48,648 nt of DNA from Chloroflexota bacterium (GTDB taxonomy: Bacteria; Chloroflexota; UBA6077; FW602-bin22; JAMCWG01). Shown one piece after another: positions 34,125-42,846 of the stretch. The DNA lies in contig JAMCWG010000125.1 of the NCBI GenBank assembly GCA_023475235.1, positions 1-48,648 on the forward strand. Direction: 5' to 3'. A program made the translations under genes and the position numbers. The notes beneath the pieces were generated by a model. That model was not told the origin of the DNA and ran no database searches. It saw nothing but the letters and a program-made list of their open reading frames with translations. How positions within the stretch are numbered: the first letter of the stretch is position 1; every line of letters begins with the position of its first letter.

Positions 34125-35306
34125 TCACTCATCGGATTCGATGGGCGCGATGGTCCCGGCCGACACGCGAAGGCGCAGCGCCGAGGCCAGAAACTCCGCC
34201 TCGAACGCGCCCGGGTCGGTGGCGCTGATGATGGCCTGAGGGCTCCGGGCGACGGCCTCCCGGACCTGGTGCCGGCGAGGAGCGTCCAGCTCTGACATGA
34301 CGTCGTCCAGCAGGAGTATCGGCGGCTCGCCCGACCACTCCTGTACCAGCTCGGTCTCGGCCAGCCGAAGGGACAGGACGGCGGTGCGCTGCTGGCCGCG
34401 AGAGCCGAAGGCCGCCAGATCGCGGTCGTTCACCACAAAGGCGAAGTCGTCCCGGTGCGGGCCGAGCAGCGACATACCGCTGCGGACCTCACGCTCCCGG
34501 AGGGCCGACAGCTCGGCGCCGAATTGCTGCCGGATCGTCGCCGCATCCCTGTCGGCCAGGTCGGTCAGCCCGGCCAGGCTGGAGCGGTACTCGAATCGCA
34601 GCTCCTCCTGGCCGTCCGTGAGCCGGCGGTGGACGGGCCCGGCGCGCTCGCGCAGGACGGACAGCACCTCCAGGCGTCGCTGGAGCAGATAGGCGCCAGC
34701 CGCCGTCAGCTCCTCGTCCCAGAAGGTGAGCTGGCTGAGGCGGGCCGCTCCCTCTCGGATCTGGCGCAGCAGGTGGTTGCGCTGGGTCAGCACTCGATTG
34801 TAGTGCGACAGCGAGCGCAGGTAGCGCGCGTCCAGCAGCGACAGGGTCACGTCCAGGTACCGGCGACGGCCCTGGGGCGGTCCCAGCACCAGGTCGATAT
34901 CCTGGGGCGAAAACATCACCACCTGTACCTGGCCCACCAGGTCGATGGCCCGCTTGGGGGCGCCGTTGATGCGGATGCGCTTGCTCACGACGCGGCCCGC
35001 GCCGTTGCCGGACTGCGCCTGCTCCTCCTGCAGGACGACTTCCACCCGGATGGTATCGCGCTGCCTGACGAACTGGCCGGCGATGCGGGCGAATACGGGC
35101 TGCTCCTCCGTCGCCCGCCAGTCGATCAGCTCGCGATCGCTCTGGGCCCGCCACGAGCGGGTGGTGGCCAGATAGTAGATTGCCTCCAGGAGGTTGCTCT
35201 TGCCCTGGCCGTTGTCCCCGATGAGGATGATGGCCTTGGGTGGCAACGGCAGCTCCAGCCGGGCGTAGTTGCGGAAATTCCTGAGGCCGAGGTGTTGCAG
35301 GAAGAT
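34125..35306 (-). CDS. recF: DNA replication/repair protein RecF
   Basis: A 393-residue SMC-like ATPase that loads RecA at gapped DNA with RecO and RecR. From the preferred start it begins (M)FLQHLGLRNFRNY, the conserved RecF N-terminus, with Walker A GDNGQGKS (30-37), signature region LLGPHRDDFAF, then SRGQQRTAVLSLRLAE and Walker B ILLLDDVMSELD. The N-terminal sequence lies upstream of every ATG, GTG and TTG in frame. AAGGAGA (minus strand 35320-35314) is 7 nt before ATC at 35306-35304, so ATC is the likely start codon. A stop (TGA, 35333-35331) lies upstream in frame; CTG 35300 is the next choice. TTG 35246 would remove the first strand. Confidence 0.93.
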   Translation of the reverse strand: MFLQHLGLRNFRNYARLELPLPPKAIILIGDNGQGKSNLLEAIYYLATTRSWRAQSDRELIDWRATEEQPVFARIAGQFVRQRDTIRVEVVLQEEQAQSGNGAGRVVSKRIRINGAPKRAIDLVGQVQVVMFSPQDIDLVLGPPQGRRRYLDVTLSLLDARYLRSLSHYNRVLTQRNHLLRQIREGAARLSQLTFWDEELTAAGAYLLQRRLEVLSVLRERAGPVHRRLTDGQEELRFEYRSSLAGLTDLADRDAATIRQQFGAELSALREREVRSGMSLLGPHRDDFAFVVNDRDLAAFGSRGQQRTAVLSLRLAETELVQEWSGEPPILLLDDVMSELDAPRRHQVREAVARSPQAIISATDPGAFEAEFLASALRLRVSAGTIAPIESDE

Positions 35307-35440
35307 GGCTTGCTCTCCTTGGGTTGTCGTTCAAGGCTCATCGTGGTAGCATGTTTTGAGGTTGCGGTCTTGTGGGCCGGTGCCGGCGCAGGCCCCGTCC
35401 CGATCCGATACCCCAGCTAGAAAGCGAACTCAGTCAATCG

Positions 35441-35914
35441 ATGAACGTGATGCGTTATACCATTATCGACCGCTCCGGGGCGGTCAGCTTCGTGGCGGAC
35501 TGCGCGGCGCTCAATCGTATCGTCGCCGCCTGTGCCGCCAACCCTCCCGATCTGCCGCACTTCCTGTCCGAGGTGGCCTACCTCGAGCCCCAACTGGCAG
35601 AGTACGTCGAGAGCGGGCTGGCCGTCTTCGACGAGCACAATCTTCCCGAAAAGCACGATTCCATCCACCAGGCCATCGCCTATTGCCGTCCCCACGAGCT
35701 GCCCGTGTTCCGAGTCGTTGACGACGTCACCCGGCAGGCCAGTCTCCAGCCGGTGAAGGCCGGCGTGGTGATCTTCAACTTACTGGCCCATCGGATCGTC
35801 CAGATTCAGAACACCTACGCCGAGATCCGGCGCCAGGGCCGCTTCCTGGTGCGCGTTCCCGAGCGCCGCGTGCACCGCTACGAGCTGCCGGCCGATTGGG
35901 CGCTGGTCCCCTAG
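35441..35914 (+). CDS. Conserved hypothetical protein, function unknown
   Basis: A 157-residue soluble protein. The N-terminus reads MNVMRYTIIDRSGAVSFVAD, and later segments include a possible strand-rich VKAGVVIFNLLAHRIVQIQ. No signal peptide, membrane helix or catalytic motif is visible, and I do not recognise the family. The gene is divergent from recF. Start ATG 35441 is preferred; ATG 35450 is also in frame. The TAG stop is the first three bases of the tandem repeat at 35912-35989. Confidence 0.75.
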   Translation: MNVMRYTIIDRSGAVSFVADCAALNRIVAACAANPPDLPHFLSEVAYLEPQLAEYVESGLAVFDEHNLPEKHDSIHQAIAYCRPHELPVFRVVDDVTRQASLQPVKAGVVIFNLLAHRIVQIQNTYAEIRRQGRFLVRVPERRVHRYELPADWALVP

Positions 35915-35989
35915 CGGGCGACTAAAGTCGCCACTACGTAGTAACGCTAGGGTAGCGGGCGACTACGGTAGCCACTACGTAGTAACGAC
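35912..35989. repeat. Tandem copy of the GTAGTGGCGACTTTAGTCGC-type repeat
   Basis: Two units of about 36 bp, 35912-35946 and 35953-35989 (period 41), both TAGCGGGCGACTA...CCACTACGTAGTAACG. The first TAG is the stop codon of the preceding gene. Each unit is partly self-complementary, and ACGTAGT/ACTATAGT arms continue to about 36010. The region is between convergent genes and could stop transcription in both directions. Confidence 0.8.
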
Positions 35990-36023
35990 TATAGTCGTTT
36001 TTAGTCGTTACTTGTGCGTCTGC

Positions 36024-36707
36024 CTAGGCCATCGCACTGGCCAGTCTGGCCAGCAGAGCCTGAGGATTGCGCTCGAGCACGTCTCCGAGCTCTTCCTCCT
36101 CCAGGCCGGCGCCGATCGCCACCTTTCGGGCGAAGGCGTCGGTGAGCAGGTCGCCCGGCTCGTGAGAATCCGAGTCCACCAGGAAGCGTGCCCCCGCCTG
36201 CCGGCCCATCTTCAGCACGTGGCCGTTGGTCAGGCAGTGGCCCTTGCGGGCGCTCAGCTCCAGGAACTTGCCGTTGCGTACGGCCAACTGGGCTTCTTCC
36301 AGGGTAATCAGGCCCGGATGGGCCAGGATGTCCACATCCGGGCAGCGCACGGCCGCCAGGTTGGTGCCGGGCTCGACCGGCTCGGCGATGGTCTCGCCGT
36401 GCACCACGACGAAGCGGGCTCCCAGATCCTTCGCGTAACGAGCCGCCTCGGCGATGGCGGCCGCCGGCACGTGGGTCAGCTCGGCGCCCGGCAGGGCCCG
36501 GATATTCCAATGGCTCTCGCAGAGCTGGCAATCGCGAATGACCTGGCGGAGCACCGACTCCAGGTTGCCCAGTCCCACGTGGTCGGCGATGCCGATGACG
36601 CGGTAGCCGTTCACCGCGGCGCGGCGGATTAGCTCCACCGGGCTCAGCACGCCATCGCTGTGAAAAGTATGGGTATGGAAATCGTATACCACCTGTTCTT
36701 TCTCCAA
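36024..36707 (-). CDS. PHP-domain phosphoesterase (histidinol-phosphatase-like)
   Basis: A 227-residue PHP-superfamily metal-dependent phosphoesterase. Metal ligand motifs are DFHTHTFHSDG (HxH, residues 9-19), IGIADHVG, PGAELTH, VVHGET, LAHPG and DSDSHEPGD. The order matches the histidinol-phosphatase family members of PHP, and the reaction would be hydrolysis of a phosphate ester, but the substrate cannot be read from sequence. TTG 36707 or GTG 36692 is the start; GGAG lies 9 nt before the GTG, whereas the TTG has no SD. The downstream end is convergent with the hypothetical gene at 35441. Confidence 0.85.
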   Translation of the reverse strand: MEKEQVVYDFHTHTFHSDGVLSPVELIRRAAVNGYRVIGIADHVGLGNLESVLRQVIRDCQLCESHWNIRALPGAELTHVPAAAIAEAARYAKDLGARFVVVHGETIAEPVEPGTNLAAVRCPDVDILAHPGLITLEEAQLAVRNGKFLELSARKGHCLTNGHVLKMGRQAGARFLVDSDSHEPGDLLTDAFARKVAIGAGLEEEELGDVLERNPQALLARLASAMA

Positions 36708-36963
36708 ACGGCCTATCAGGCCCCAGCGACATGCTAATGATTGAGGGACCCGGAGTCAAACGCTGAGGGGTGCCAACAATACCTGCGGTCACGATGCCGC
36801 AGCCGTAGGAGGCGGTTGACGGCAGAGGCCCAGTGAGGTAGCTTGAAGGTAGAGGCTGAGGCAGCCGTACTTTTGCCAGCCTGGGAAACACCACAGAGGG
36901 TTACTGGCAGGCGGCGGCTGTCGCCTTTCTGATATAGCGCTGACCCTGGTCGGCGCTGGAGCA

Positions 36964-37662
36964 ATGTGGGCAACGCCCGGCAATAGAGAACGAGCCCCGG
37001 TGAAGCAACCGTTCGACATCGATCTGGCAATGGAGCGCATCCGCGAGGCCGTGCGCCCCTTCCCCAAGGCGGCCCTGTTCGCGCTCGCCGACGAGGGGTT
37101 CGATTCCCCCTTCGAGCTGCTTATCGCCTGCATCATCTCCATCCGGACGCGGGACGAGGTCAGTGCTCCCCTGGCCCGACGGCTATTCGCGCGTGCCCGG
37201 ACGCCGGCCGAGATGGGCCGGCTTACAGGGGTGGAGATCGACGCGCTGATCGACACGGCGACATTCCACGCCCCCAAGGCGCGGCAGATTCACGAGATCG
37301 CCCGGCGGGTCGTAGAGGAGCACGCATGTAAGCTCCCGTGCGATGCTGATGTCCTGCTGTCGTTCCCCGGGGTCGGCCCTAAGTGCGCCAACCTGGTGCT
37401 GGGGATCGCCTGCGACCAGCCGCGCATCGGCGTCGACGTGCACGTCCACCGCGTCACCAACCGGTGGGGCTATGTCCGCGCCCGCACGCCGGAGGGGACC
37501 ACCGCCGCCCTCGAGGCGAAGCTCCCCCTCCGTTACTGGGTGGAGATCAACCGGCTGCTGGTGCCCTTCGGCAAGCACATCTGCACCGGCCGGCTGCCGC
37601 GTTGCTCGACCTGCCCCGTCCTCGAGATGTGCCGGCAGGTCGGGGTAGTGGCCCATCGCTGA
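36964..37662 (+). CDS. nth: Endonuclease III (base-excision DNA glycosylase)
   Basis: A 232-residue HhH-GPD glycosylase/AP lyase that removes oxidised pyrimidines. The helix-hairpin-helix (SFPGVGPKCANLVLG) holds the catalytic Lys K140, the catalytic Asp is D158 in GVDVHVHR, and the C-terminal [4Fe-4S] cysteines C207, C214, C217 and C223 have the exact 6-2-5 spacing. The LLIACIISIRTRDEV segment replaces the E. coli LSAQATD, as in a distinct subgroup of bacterial homologues. The start ATG 36964 is used. 36708-36963 upstream shows no gene. Confidence 0.92.
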   Translation: MWATPGNRERAPVKQPFDIDLAMERIREAVRPFPKAALFALADEGFDSPFELLIACIISIRTRDEVSAPLARRLFARARTPAEMGRLTGVEIDALIDTATFHAPKARQIHEIARRVVEEHACKLPCDADVLLSFPGVGPKCANLVLGIACDQPRIGVDVHVHRVTNRWGYVRARTPEGTTAALEAKLPLRYWVEINRLLVPFGKHICTGRLPRCSTCPVLEMCRQVGVVAHR

Positions 37663-37690
37663 GCATGATGCTCTCCCCAAGTTCGGATTG

Positions 37691-37699
37691 TGATATGAT
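37691..37699 (+). promoter_or_regulatory. Candidate extended -10 promoter
   Basis: TGATATGAT, close to TGnTATAAT, 58 bp ahead of the orphan kinase start at 37757. No clear -35. Confidence 0.45.
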
Positions 37700-37756
37700 A
37701 CATGTCAGTGCCGTGGTACTCTGCCGACCCGTTCTCATTAACTGTGGAAGAGACCA

Positions 37757-39808
37757 ATGAGTTACCAGGAGATAGGGGCAGACAGCACACAAGCACCCCT
37801 ACCTATCGATAGCCTGACCAAAGTCGTGATCGGCGTAGGCGGTTCTCTCACCTTGCTCACCGTGGCCGGCATTTTTGCCTTCGGTGGACTTGGCTTCAGG
37901 GAGACGGTGCCGCTGGTCCAGTTACCGTGGGTGCAGCCTACGGCCCAAGCTTTCGTGATCCTTTCCGCCCTCGGCATAGCCTTCCTCTGCTTCGGGAAGT
38001 ATCGCGCTCTCGGCGGTGCCTGGGTCTTCTGGGCTGGCACGCTTTTTCTGGCAAACTCCATCCTTGGAATCTTCTATCTTCTATCCTGGCCAGGGTTGCT
38101 CGGCGAGAAGGGTGTAATAGCTCAATTGCCCAACACGGCGGGCTGGTTCTTTATGTTGCTTTACTCAGGCATCGCCATGTTGGTCGCAACTCTGAATACT
38201 CGCCGCCCAGAACGCTTGAAGGTCTCGCACTTGCTCATAGTTTATGTGACGGCGGTGGTTTTGTCGGGCGTCGTTGGGTCGCTGTCTTTGTTGTTCGAGA
38301 GCGCGTTGCCGGTCATGATCGTTGGCACAGTTTTCACTCCGCTGAGCCTGGTTTGGACGGGAGTTCTCGTATGTGTGGTGGCTGTGGCCGCGGCATCAGC
38401 CTACCGGCGGTACCAGGCAGAGAATGATGTTATGCTCGGCTATGTGGCAATCTTCCTTATTGTGATTGCCTTCGGACTGCTGGATTCCATTATTGCGGGA
38501 AAGCGCTACGACCTCTGGTGGTACATCGGCCGCTTGGATTTGGTTGCCGGCTACATGGTTGTGCTTTTCGGTTTTCTCCAAGAGGGATACTCGCTCTTCG
38601 GCAGGGAGAGAGAGCGGGGCGAAGAGCTTGAGCGGCTGGTGGCGAAGGTCGACCGGCAGCGGCGCGAGATGGAGGCCGTAGTGGAGCACACCCCTGCCGA
38701 TCTGGTCTATCTCGACCCGCAGTTCAACTTTATCTGGGTCAACTCCAGCTATGCCAGAGCCTGCCAACGCAGTCAAGAGGACTTCGCCGGTCACAACCAT
38801 TTTGAGTTCTACCCGCACGAGGAAAACGAGGCGATTTTCGCCAGGGCGAGGGACACCGGTGAGCCGGTGGAGTTCCGGGCTAAGCCCTTCGAGTTCCCTG
38901 ACCATCCCGAGTTTGGCGTCACATACTGGGACTGGACCCTGACGCCGGTGAAAAACGATGCTGGCACGGTCGAGGGACTGGTGTTCTCTCTGCACGACGT
39001 GACCGAGGAGATCAGGGCCAAACAGGAGCGGGAGCGGTTGTTGCGGCGGGTCCAGGAGCAGAACGATGAATTGCAGGTGCAGAACGAGAAGATCGCTCAG
39101 GCTAATCGCCAGCTTGAGGACCTGGATCATCAGAAAGACGAGTTCCTTTCCATCGTCGCCCACGAGCTGAAGACACCACTGACCTCGATGAAGGGATACG
39201 CTCAGCTTATGCTGCGCCGGGCGGGGCAACTGCCGGACGGGGAACCATTGGAGAGGCCCCTGCGGACCATCGACTACCAGACTAGCCGCATGGTCGCGCT
39301 GGCGGACCGCCTGCTGGAGGTTTCCCGCGTCCAGATGAATCGCCTACAACTGAATATCGAGACGGTGGACCTGGCGCTGCTTGCACAGGAGGCAGCAGCC
39401 GAAGCCCAAATGACCACCAGCCGGCACCAGATCGAGGTGCAAGTCCCTGAAATGGGACTGCTTGGTAACTGGGACCGAAGCCGCCTCAACGAGGTGTTCT
39501 CCAATCTGCTGTCCAACGCCGTCCAATACAGCCCTGGCGGTGGGCGCATCGACGTCAATGTAATGCAGCAGGGAGAAGAGGCCCTCGTGTCGGTCAGGGA
39601 CGAAGGAATGGGCATCTCACCTGAGGCATTGCCGCATATGCTCGAGCGGCACTTCCGGACCGCGGAGGCCAGTCGGTCTCGAGTAGAGGGCCTCGGACTG
39701 GGGTTGTACGTGGCTCACGGCATCGTTGCTGCTCACGGTGGCCGTATCTGGGCGGAGAGCGAGCTCGGCAAGGGAAGTACCTTCTACTTCACCCTTCCTC
39801 TTGCCTAG
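37757..39808 (+). CDS. Orphan membrane histidine kinase (7TM/PAS/HisKA)
   Basis: A 683-residue sensor kinase. About eight hydrophobic helices fill residues 22-285, resembling MASE3/7TM-type sensory regions. A coiled-coil linker, a PAS-like domain (about 305-430; LVYLDPQFNFIWVNSSYA), a second coiled coil, HisKA (IVAHELKTPLTSMKGY, His469) and HATPase (NLLSNAVQYSPGGG, VRDEGMGISPE, GLGLGLYVAHGIVAAHGG) follow. Autophosphorylation at His469 is expected. No response regulator gene is adjacent, so it is an orphan. ATG 37757 follows GGAAGAG. The end is 46 bp from the convergent GT-C gene. Confidence 0.88.
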   Translation: MSYQEIGADSTQAPLPIDSLTKVVIGVGGSLTLLTVAGIFAFGGLGFRETVPLVQLPWVQPTAQAFVILSALGIAFLCFGKYRALGGAWVFWAGTLFLANSILGIFYLLSWPGLLGEKGVIAQLPNTAGWFFMLLYSGIAMLVATLNTRRPERLKVSHLLIVYVTAVVLSGVVGSLSLLFESALPVMIVGTVFTPLSLVWTGVLVCVVAVAAASAYRRYQAENDVMLGYVAIFLIVIAFGLLDSIIAGKRYDLWWYIGRLDLVAGYMVVLFGFLQEGYSLFGRERERGEELERLVAKVDRQRREMEAVVEHTPADLVYLDPQFNFIWVNSSYARACQRSQEDFAGHNHFEFYPHEENEAIFARARDTGEPVEFRAKPFEFPDHPEFGVTYWDWTLTPVKNDAGTVEGLVFSLHDVTEEIRAKQERERLLRRVQEQNDELQVQNEKIAQANRQLEDLDHQKDEFLSIVAHELKTPLTSMKGYAQLMLRRAGQLPDGEPLERPLRTIDYQTSRMVALADRLLEVSRVQMNRLQLNIETVDLALLAQEAAAEAQMTTSRHQIEVQVPEMGLLGNWDRSRLNEVFSNLLSNAVQYSPGGGRIDVNVMQQGEEALVSVRDEGMGISPEALPHMLERHFRTAEASRSRVEGLGLGLYVAHGIVAAHGGRIWAESELGKGSTFYFTLPLA

Positions 39809-39854
39809 CATTGCTTCGTCTGGTCGAGCGCACCAAACGGCATAGCGGCCCTCT

Positions 39855-42524
39855 CTATCGGACGGCGATCTCGCCCAGGACCACTTTATTGTCCACAGCT
39901 TGCCCGCTGGCGTCCAGCACGGATAGCCGCTCTCCCGTCGCCCGATCGTACATCCCGACATAGATGGCGTAGTCGCCCGGCTCCGTCCCGTCCTCGATGG
40001 TGAGCGTGTAATGGTCCACGACGATCTCGCCGGGCGCCCATCCGGTAGTGGGAAGGGTGCCGTCGCCCGGCACGCTGTCCTGCTGGGCCCAGACCGGGTT
40101 GTGCCGCTGGGGATGCTCTTTCTTGCCGACGAGCTGCACGAAGACGGTGTAGCTGCGCTCCATCGCCTGCTGCCCGCGCCAGTACAACGTTATATTGAGA
40201 TGCCCGCCGGGCGAGACGCCGGCCCCCAGCTCGGGCGCAGCATCGTAGCCGAGGAGCTGCACCTCGCCGCCCAGGTTGGCCTGGAGCGGGTGAGGGATGG
40301 CGCTCTCGAGCAGCGGCTGGCGGGTCCGCACGACCTCCACATCCCCCAGCGGCAGGCTGGCCACGATCGCGTCGCCCCGGCGCTCGCGCACCTCCAGCAG
40401 CCAGCGATAGCGGCCGCCGGGCATCTGGCTGGTGATGGTCGCCTCGTATGTCTCGCGCAGAGGCGCATTCGCCGGCCAGTCGGCCGGTGCCTCGCCGGCC
40501 GGCCGCGCCGCCGTGCTATCGCCTTCTCCATCGGCCAGCCGCAGGCCGATCCGGTAGCGCTCTCCGACGCCCGGCTCCGCCTGCCAGTAGAGCCCGACGC
40601 GCGCCACCGCGCCGGTGGCTGCCCGGTGCAGCGGCTGGTCGTACCCGAGGAGCGACAGGCCGGGGACGGGCTGGACCAGCAGCGGGCGGGCCGGCTGCGT
40701 GCGGGGAGCCAGGGGCCAGCCGTAGTCCCGTCCCCCGGCGCGACTGTAGAGGATCAGCGTCTTGTCGCCGAAAGCCTGCTTGCCGACGATCCTGTAGTTG
40801 GCGCGCAGCCAGGCGCCGATCTGTCCCTCCGGGTCCACATCCAGAGCCTTCACGCTCTCCACCACCCACAGGGCGCTCTTGCTGGCGGCGATGGGGCTGA
40901 GCAGGTGGTCGGCCCCCTCCGCCGTCACCTTCGTCGCATACGGCACGCCGTACCACGGCGGGTCAGCCAGCAGGTCCGCCTCTGGACGGTCGCTGTACTG
41001 GTAGAGGGCGCGGCCTCGGTAGTGGTACAAAAAGATGGGCCAGTCCTGGTCGGGGTAGAGCAGCACCGCGTCTTCAGACATGCGGTGGGCGCGCACGGTA
41101 GCAGCTATCGACTGCCAGTCGTCATCGAGATAGCGGCCGGCGTAGTAGTCGGTGACAAGGGCGTAGACGGTGATGCCCACCAGAAGCGCCCCAATCGCTC
41201 CGGCCAGCGGCAGGCCCCATCGCCTGGGAAAGCTTCTGCCCAGCATAGCCAGCGACCACGCCAGCAGCAGCAGGTACAGGGGCAGGAACAGTATGAAGTA
41301 GCGGGCGTGGACGGCGGGCGTGTAGAACATCGTCTTGGGGAGGGACATAACGTAGACCAAAGCCGGCGGCACTACCAGCACGAGCGACAGGAGCCACGCC
41401 ATTGCCCGCCGGCGGGGGTCCCGCCAGACGCCGAACAGCCAGAAGGCCGCCAGCGCCAGGAACGGCAGCACGGCGACGGCGTAACGGTCGATATTGATGT
41501 CCACACCGACGGACAGGATGGTGTAGTAGATGCGCCAGATGAGGGAGAACTCGTATGGCGGAGCGATGGGGCTTCGCGTGCCGGCGTTGGTCTTCATCAA
41601 GTACAGCCAGGGCAGCCAGGCCACGAGGGTGGCCGCCGCCGACGCGCCCCAGCCGAGCAGAAGGCGCAGGCGTCGCCCGGCGAGGGCCACCAGCAGCACC
41701 ATCGCCGCTTCCAGCATCAGTACGATGCCGGTCAGGTACAGTGTGTACAGCGCCAGCGCGTTGACGGCGGCGTAAGCGGCCCAGGCTTTCAGGTGCGGGC
41801 AGTCGAGAGCCCACTGTAGGGGCGCGGCATTCTCCACCTCTGGGAGTAGGGGCGAGGCATGCCTCGCCCCTACTCGTCGGCCACTCCCTCTCCCCCTGGG
41901 AGAGGGTAGGGGTGAGGAAGCAGGTAGGGGCGCACCCGTGTGTGCGCCCTGTTTCACCGCGCCGCCACGTGGACCTGGGCCGACACGCGGGTCGGCCCCT
42001 ACGCTCTCACGGCACACGATCCTCAATAGCAGGTACACCGACAGGGCACCCAGGAAGGTCGCCAGGCTGTACATACGGACCTGCTGCGACCAGGAGATGT
42101 GGAAGGCGGACACGGCGAGCAGCAGGGAGGCGGTCAGTCCCACGCCGGGACCCAGGAATCGGCGTCCGATCTGGTACAACAGCGGAACCGTCATGACGCC
42201 GAAGGCCAGCGACAGGAAGCGCAGCGCGTACTCCGATTCGCCAGCCAGGCCGCCCCAGAGGTGGAGCAGCCAATAGTGTAATGGCGGGTGCACGGCACGG
42301 GCCTGGTAGAGAGCGATGTCTGCCAGAGGCAGCCTGGCGGTCCAGGCCGAGATGGCTTCGTCGTACCAGACGGCTTTATCGGGAAGCAGATAGGCCCGCA
42401 GACCAAAGGCGAGAAGCGTCAAGACGAGGGCAGCCCAGGACCCGCGAGGGGTGTAGCTGCGTGCAGTAGCGAAGCGGCGGGGGAGCGAATCCGATTTCGA
42501 GGCGAGCATGCCTTGACGTTGCAT
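39855..42524 (-). CDS. GT-C (GT39/PMT-like) glycosyltransferase with inserted repeat
   Basis: An 889-residue integral membrane glycosyltransferase using a polyprenyl-phosphate sugar. Membrane helices fill about residues 30-480. The GT-C signature acidic pair is in AVWYDEAISAWTA, followed by AVHPPLHYWLLHLW and SWSQQVRMYSLATF. Soluble C-terminal domains hold LLGYDQPLHRA and LLGYDAAPELGAG, two beta-sandwich segments of similar pattern. After the LYLLLRIVCRE helix a Pro/Arg/Gly-rich tract of about 52 residues is translated palindromic-repeat DNA (41846-42002). The reading frame is kept. Start ATG 42524 follows TAGGA. The GT2 at 43974 could supply its substrate. Confidence 0.85.
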   Translation of the reverse strand: MQRQGMLASKSDSLPRRFATARSYTPRGSWAALVLTLLAFGLRAYLLPDKAVWYDEAISAWTARLPLADIALYQARAVHPPLHYWLLHLWGGLAGESEYALRFLSLAFGVMTVPLLYQIGRRFLGPGVGLTASLLLAVSAFHISWSQQVRMYSLATFLGALSVYLLLRIVCRESVGADPRVGPGPRGGAVKQGAHTGAPLPASSPLPSPRGRGSGRRVGARHASPLLPEVENAAPLQWALDCPHLKAWAAYAAVNALALYTLYLTGIVLMLEAAMVLLVALAGRRLRLLLGWGASAAATLVAWLPWLYLMKTNAGTRSPIAPPYEFSLIWRIYYTILSVGVDINIDRYAVAVLPFLALAAFWLFGVWRDPRRRAMAWLLSLVLVVPPALVYVMSLPKTMFYTPAVHARYFILFLPLYLLLLAWSLAMLGRSFPRRWGLPLAGAIGALLVGITVYALVTDYYAGRYLDDDWQSIAATVRAHRMSEDAVLLYPDQDWPIFLYHYRGRALYQYSDRPEADLLADPPWYGVPYATKVTAEGADHLLSPIAASKSALWVVESVKALDVDPEGQIGAWLRANYRIVGKQAFGDKTLILYSRAGGRDYGWPLAPRTQPARPLLVQPVPGLSLLGYDQPLHRAATGAVARVGLYWQAEPGVGERYRIGLRLADGEGDSTAARPAGEAPADWPANAPLRETYEATITSQMPGGRYRWLLEVRERRGDAIVASLPLGDVEVVRTRQPLLESAIPHPLQANLGGEVQLLGYDAAPELGAGVSPGGHLNITLYWRGQQAMERSYTVFVQLVGKKEHPQRHNPVWAQQDSVPGDGTLPTTGWAPGEIVVDHYTLTIEDGTEPGDYAIYVGMYDRATGERLSVLDASGQAVDNKVVLGEIAVR
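41846..42002. repeat. Palindromic repeat cluster inside the GT-C gene
   Basis: Contains GTAGGGGCGAGGCATGCC-type, CTCTCCCCCTGGGAGAG, GCGCACCCGTGTGTGCGC and GGCCGACACGCGGGTCGGCC units. The same units occur between genes at 28858-29097, 29353-29382, 42602-42719 and 43825-43895. In the GT-C reading frame (minus strand) they give no stop codon. Confidence 0.8.
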
Positions 42525-42601
42525 TCCTAACCGTCAGAAATGTATTTCACGGCCGACCTCGTGCCGGCGTGTAGCTTCGCACCCCGGCAGTTTCAGTTTC
42601 C

Positions 42602-42750
42602 GTAGTGGCGAGGCTTGCCTCGCCACCCTCCGGTGTCGCCCTGTCGCCCTCACCCCTGCCCTCTCCCAGGGGGAGAGGGAATGGCCCACGTGTAGGGGCG
42701 AGGCATGCCTCGCCCCTACACGAAGCCTCGCCTCTACACGAAGCCCCTAC
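42602..42750. repeat. Repeat-filled spacer ahead of the GT-C gene
   Basis: Has GTAGTGGCGAGGCTTGCC, CTCTCCCAGGGGGAGAG (42661-42677), GTAGGGGCGAGGCATGCC (42692-42719) and three short copies of CTACACGAAG (42715-42757). No gene is supported. Confidence 0.7.
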
Positions 42751-42764
42751 ACGAAGGACTCAAC

Positions 42765-42801
42765 AACCGAGGGCCTGGCGGACCAAGCCGGGCCCTCGGT
42801 T
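42765..42801 (-). terminator. Hairpin after the secreted-protein gene
   Basis: AACCGAGGGCC (42765-42775) pairs with GGCCCTCGGTT (42791-42801). It lies 46 bp past the stop of the minus-strand gene at 42847. No strong U-tract follows. Confidence 0.55.
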
Positions 42802-42846
42802 ACGGTAATTATTACGATGGAAGGTCTAGGTCTCGTGCCAGATGTG

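Noticed and set aside
36001-36894. Alternative minus-strand frame overlapping the PHP gene
   Set aside because: Translation is Pro/Arg/Gly-rich with no motif, whereas the PHP frame keeps all metal-ligand motifs.
40011-41819. Long open frame (602 codons) on the plus strand opposite the GT-C gene
   Set aside because: No SD and low-complexity His/Gln/Arg/Gly-rich translation. It is a GC-rich shadow of the conserved minus-strand gene.
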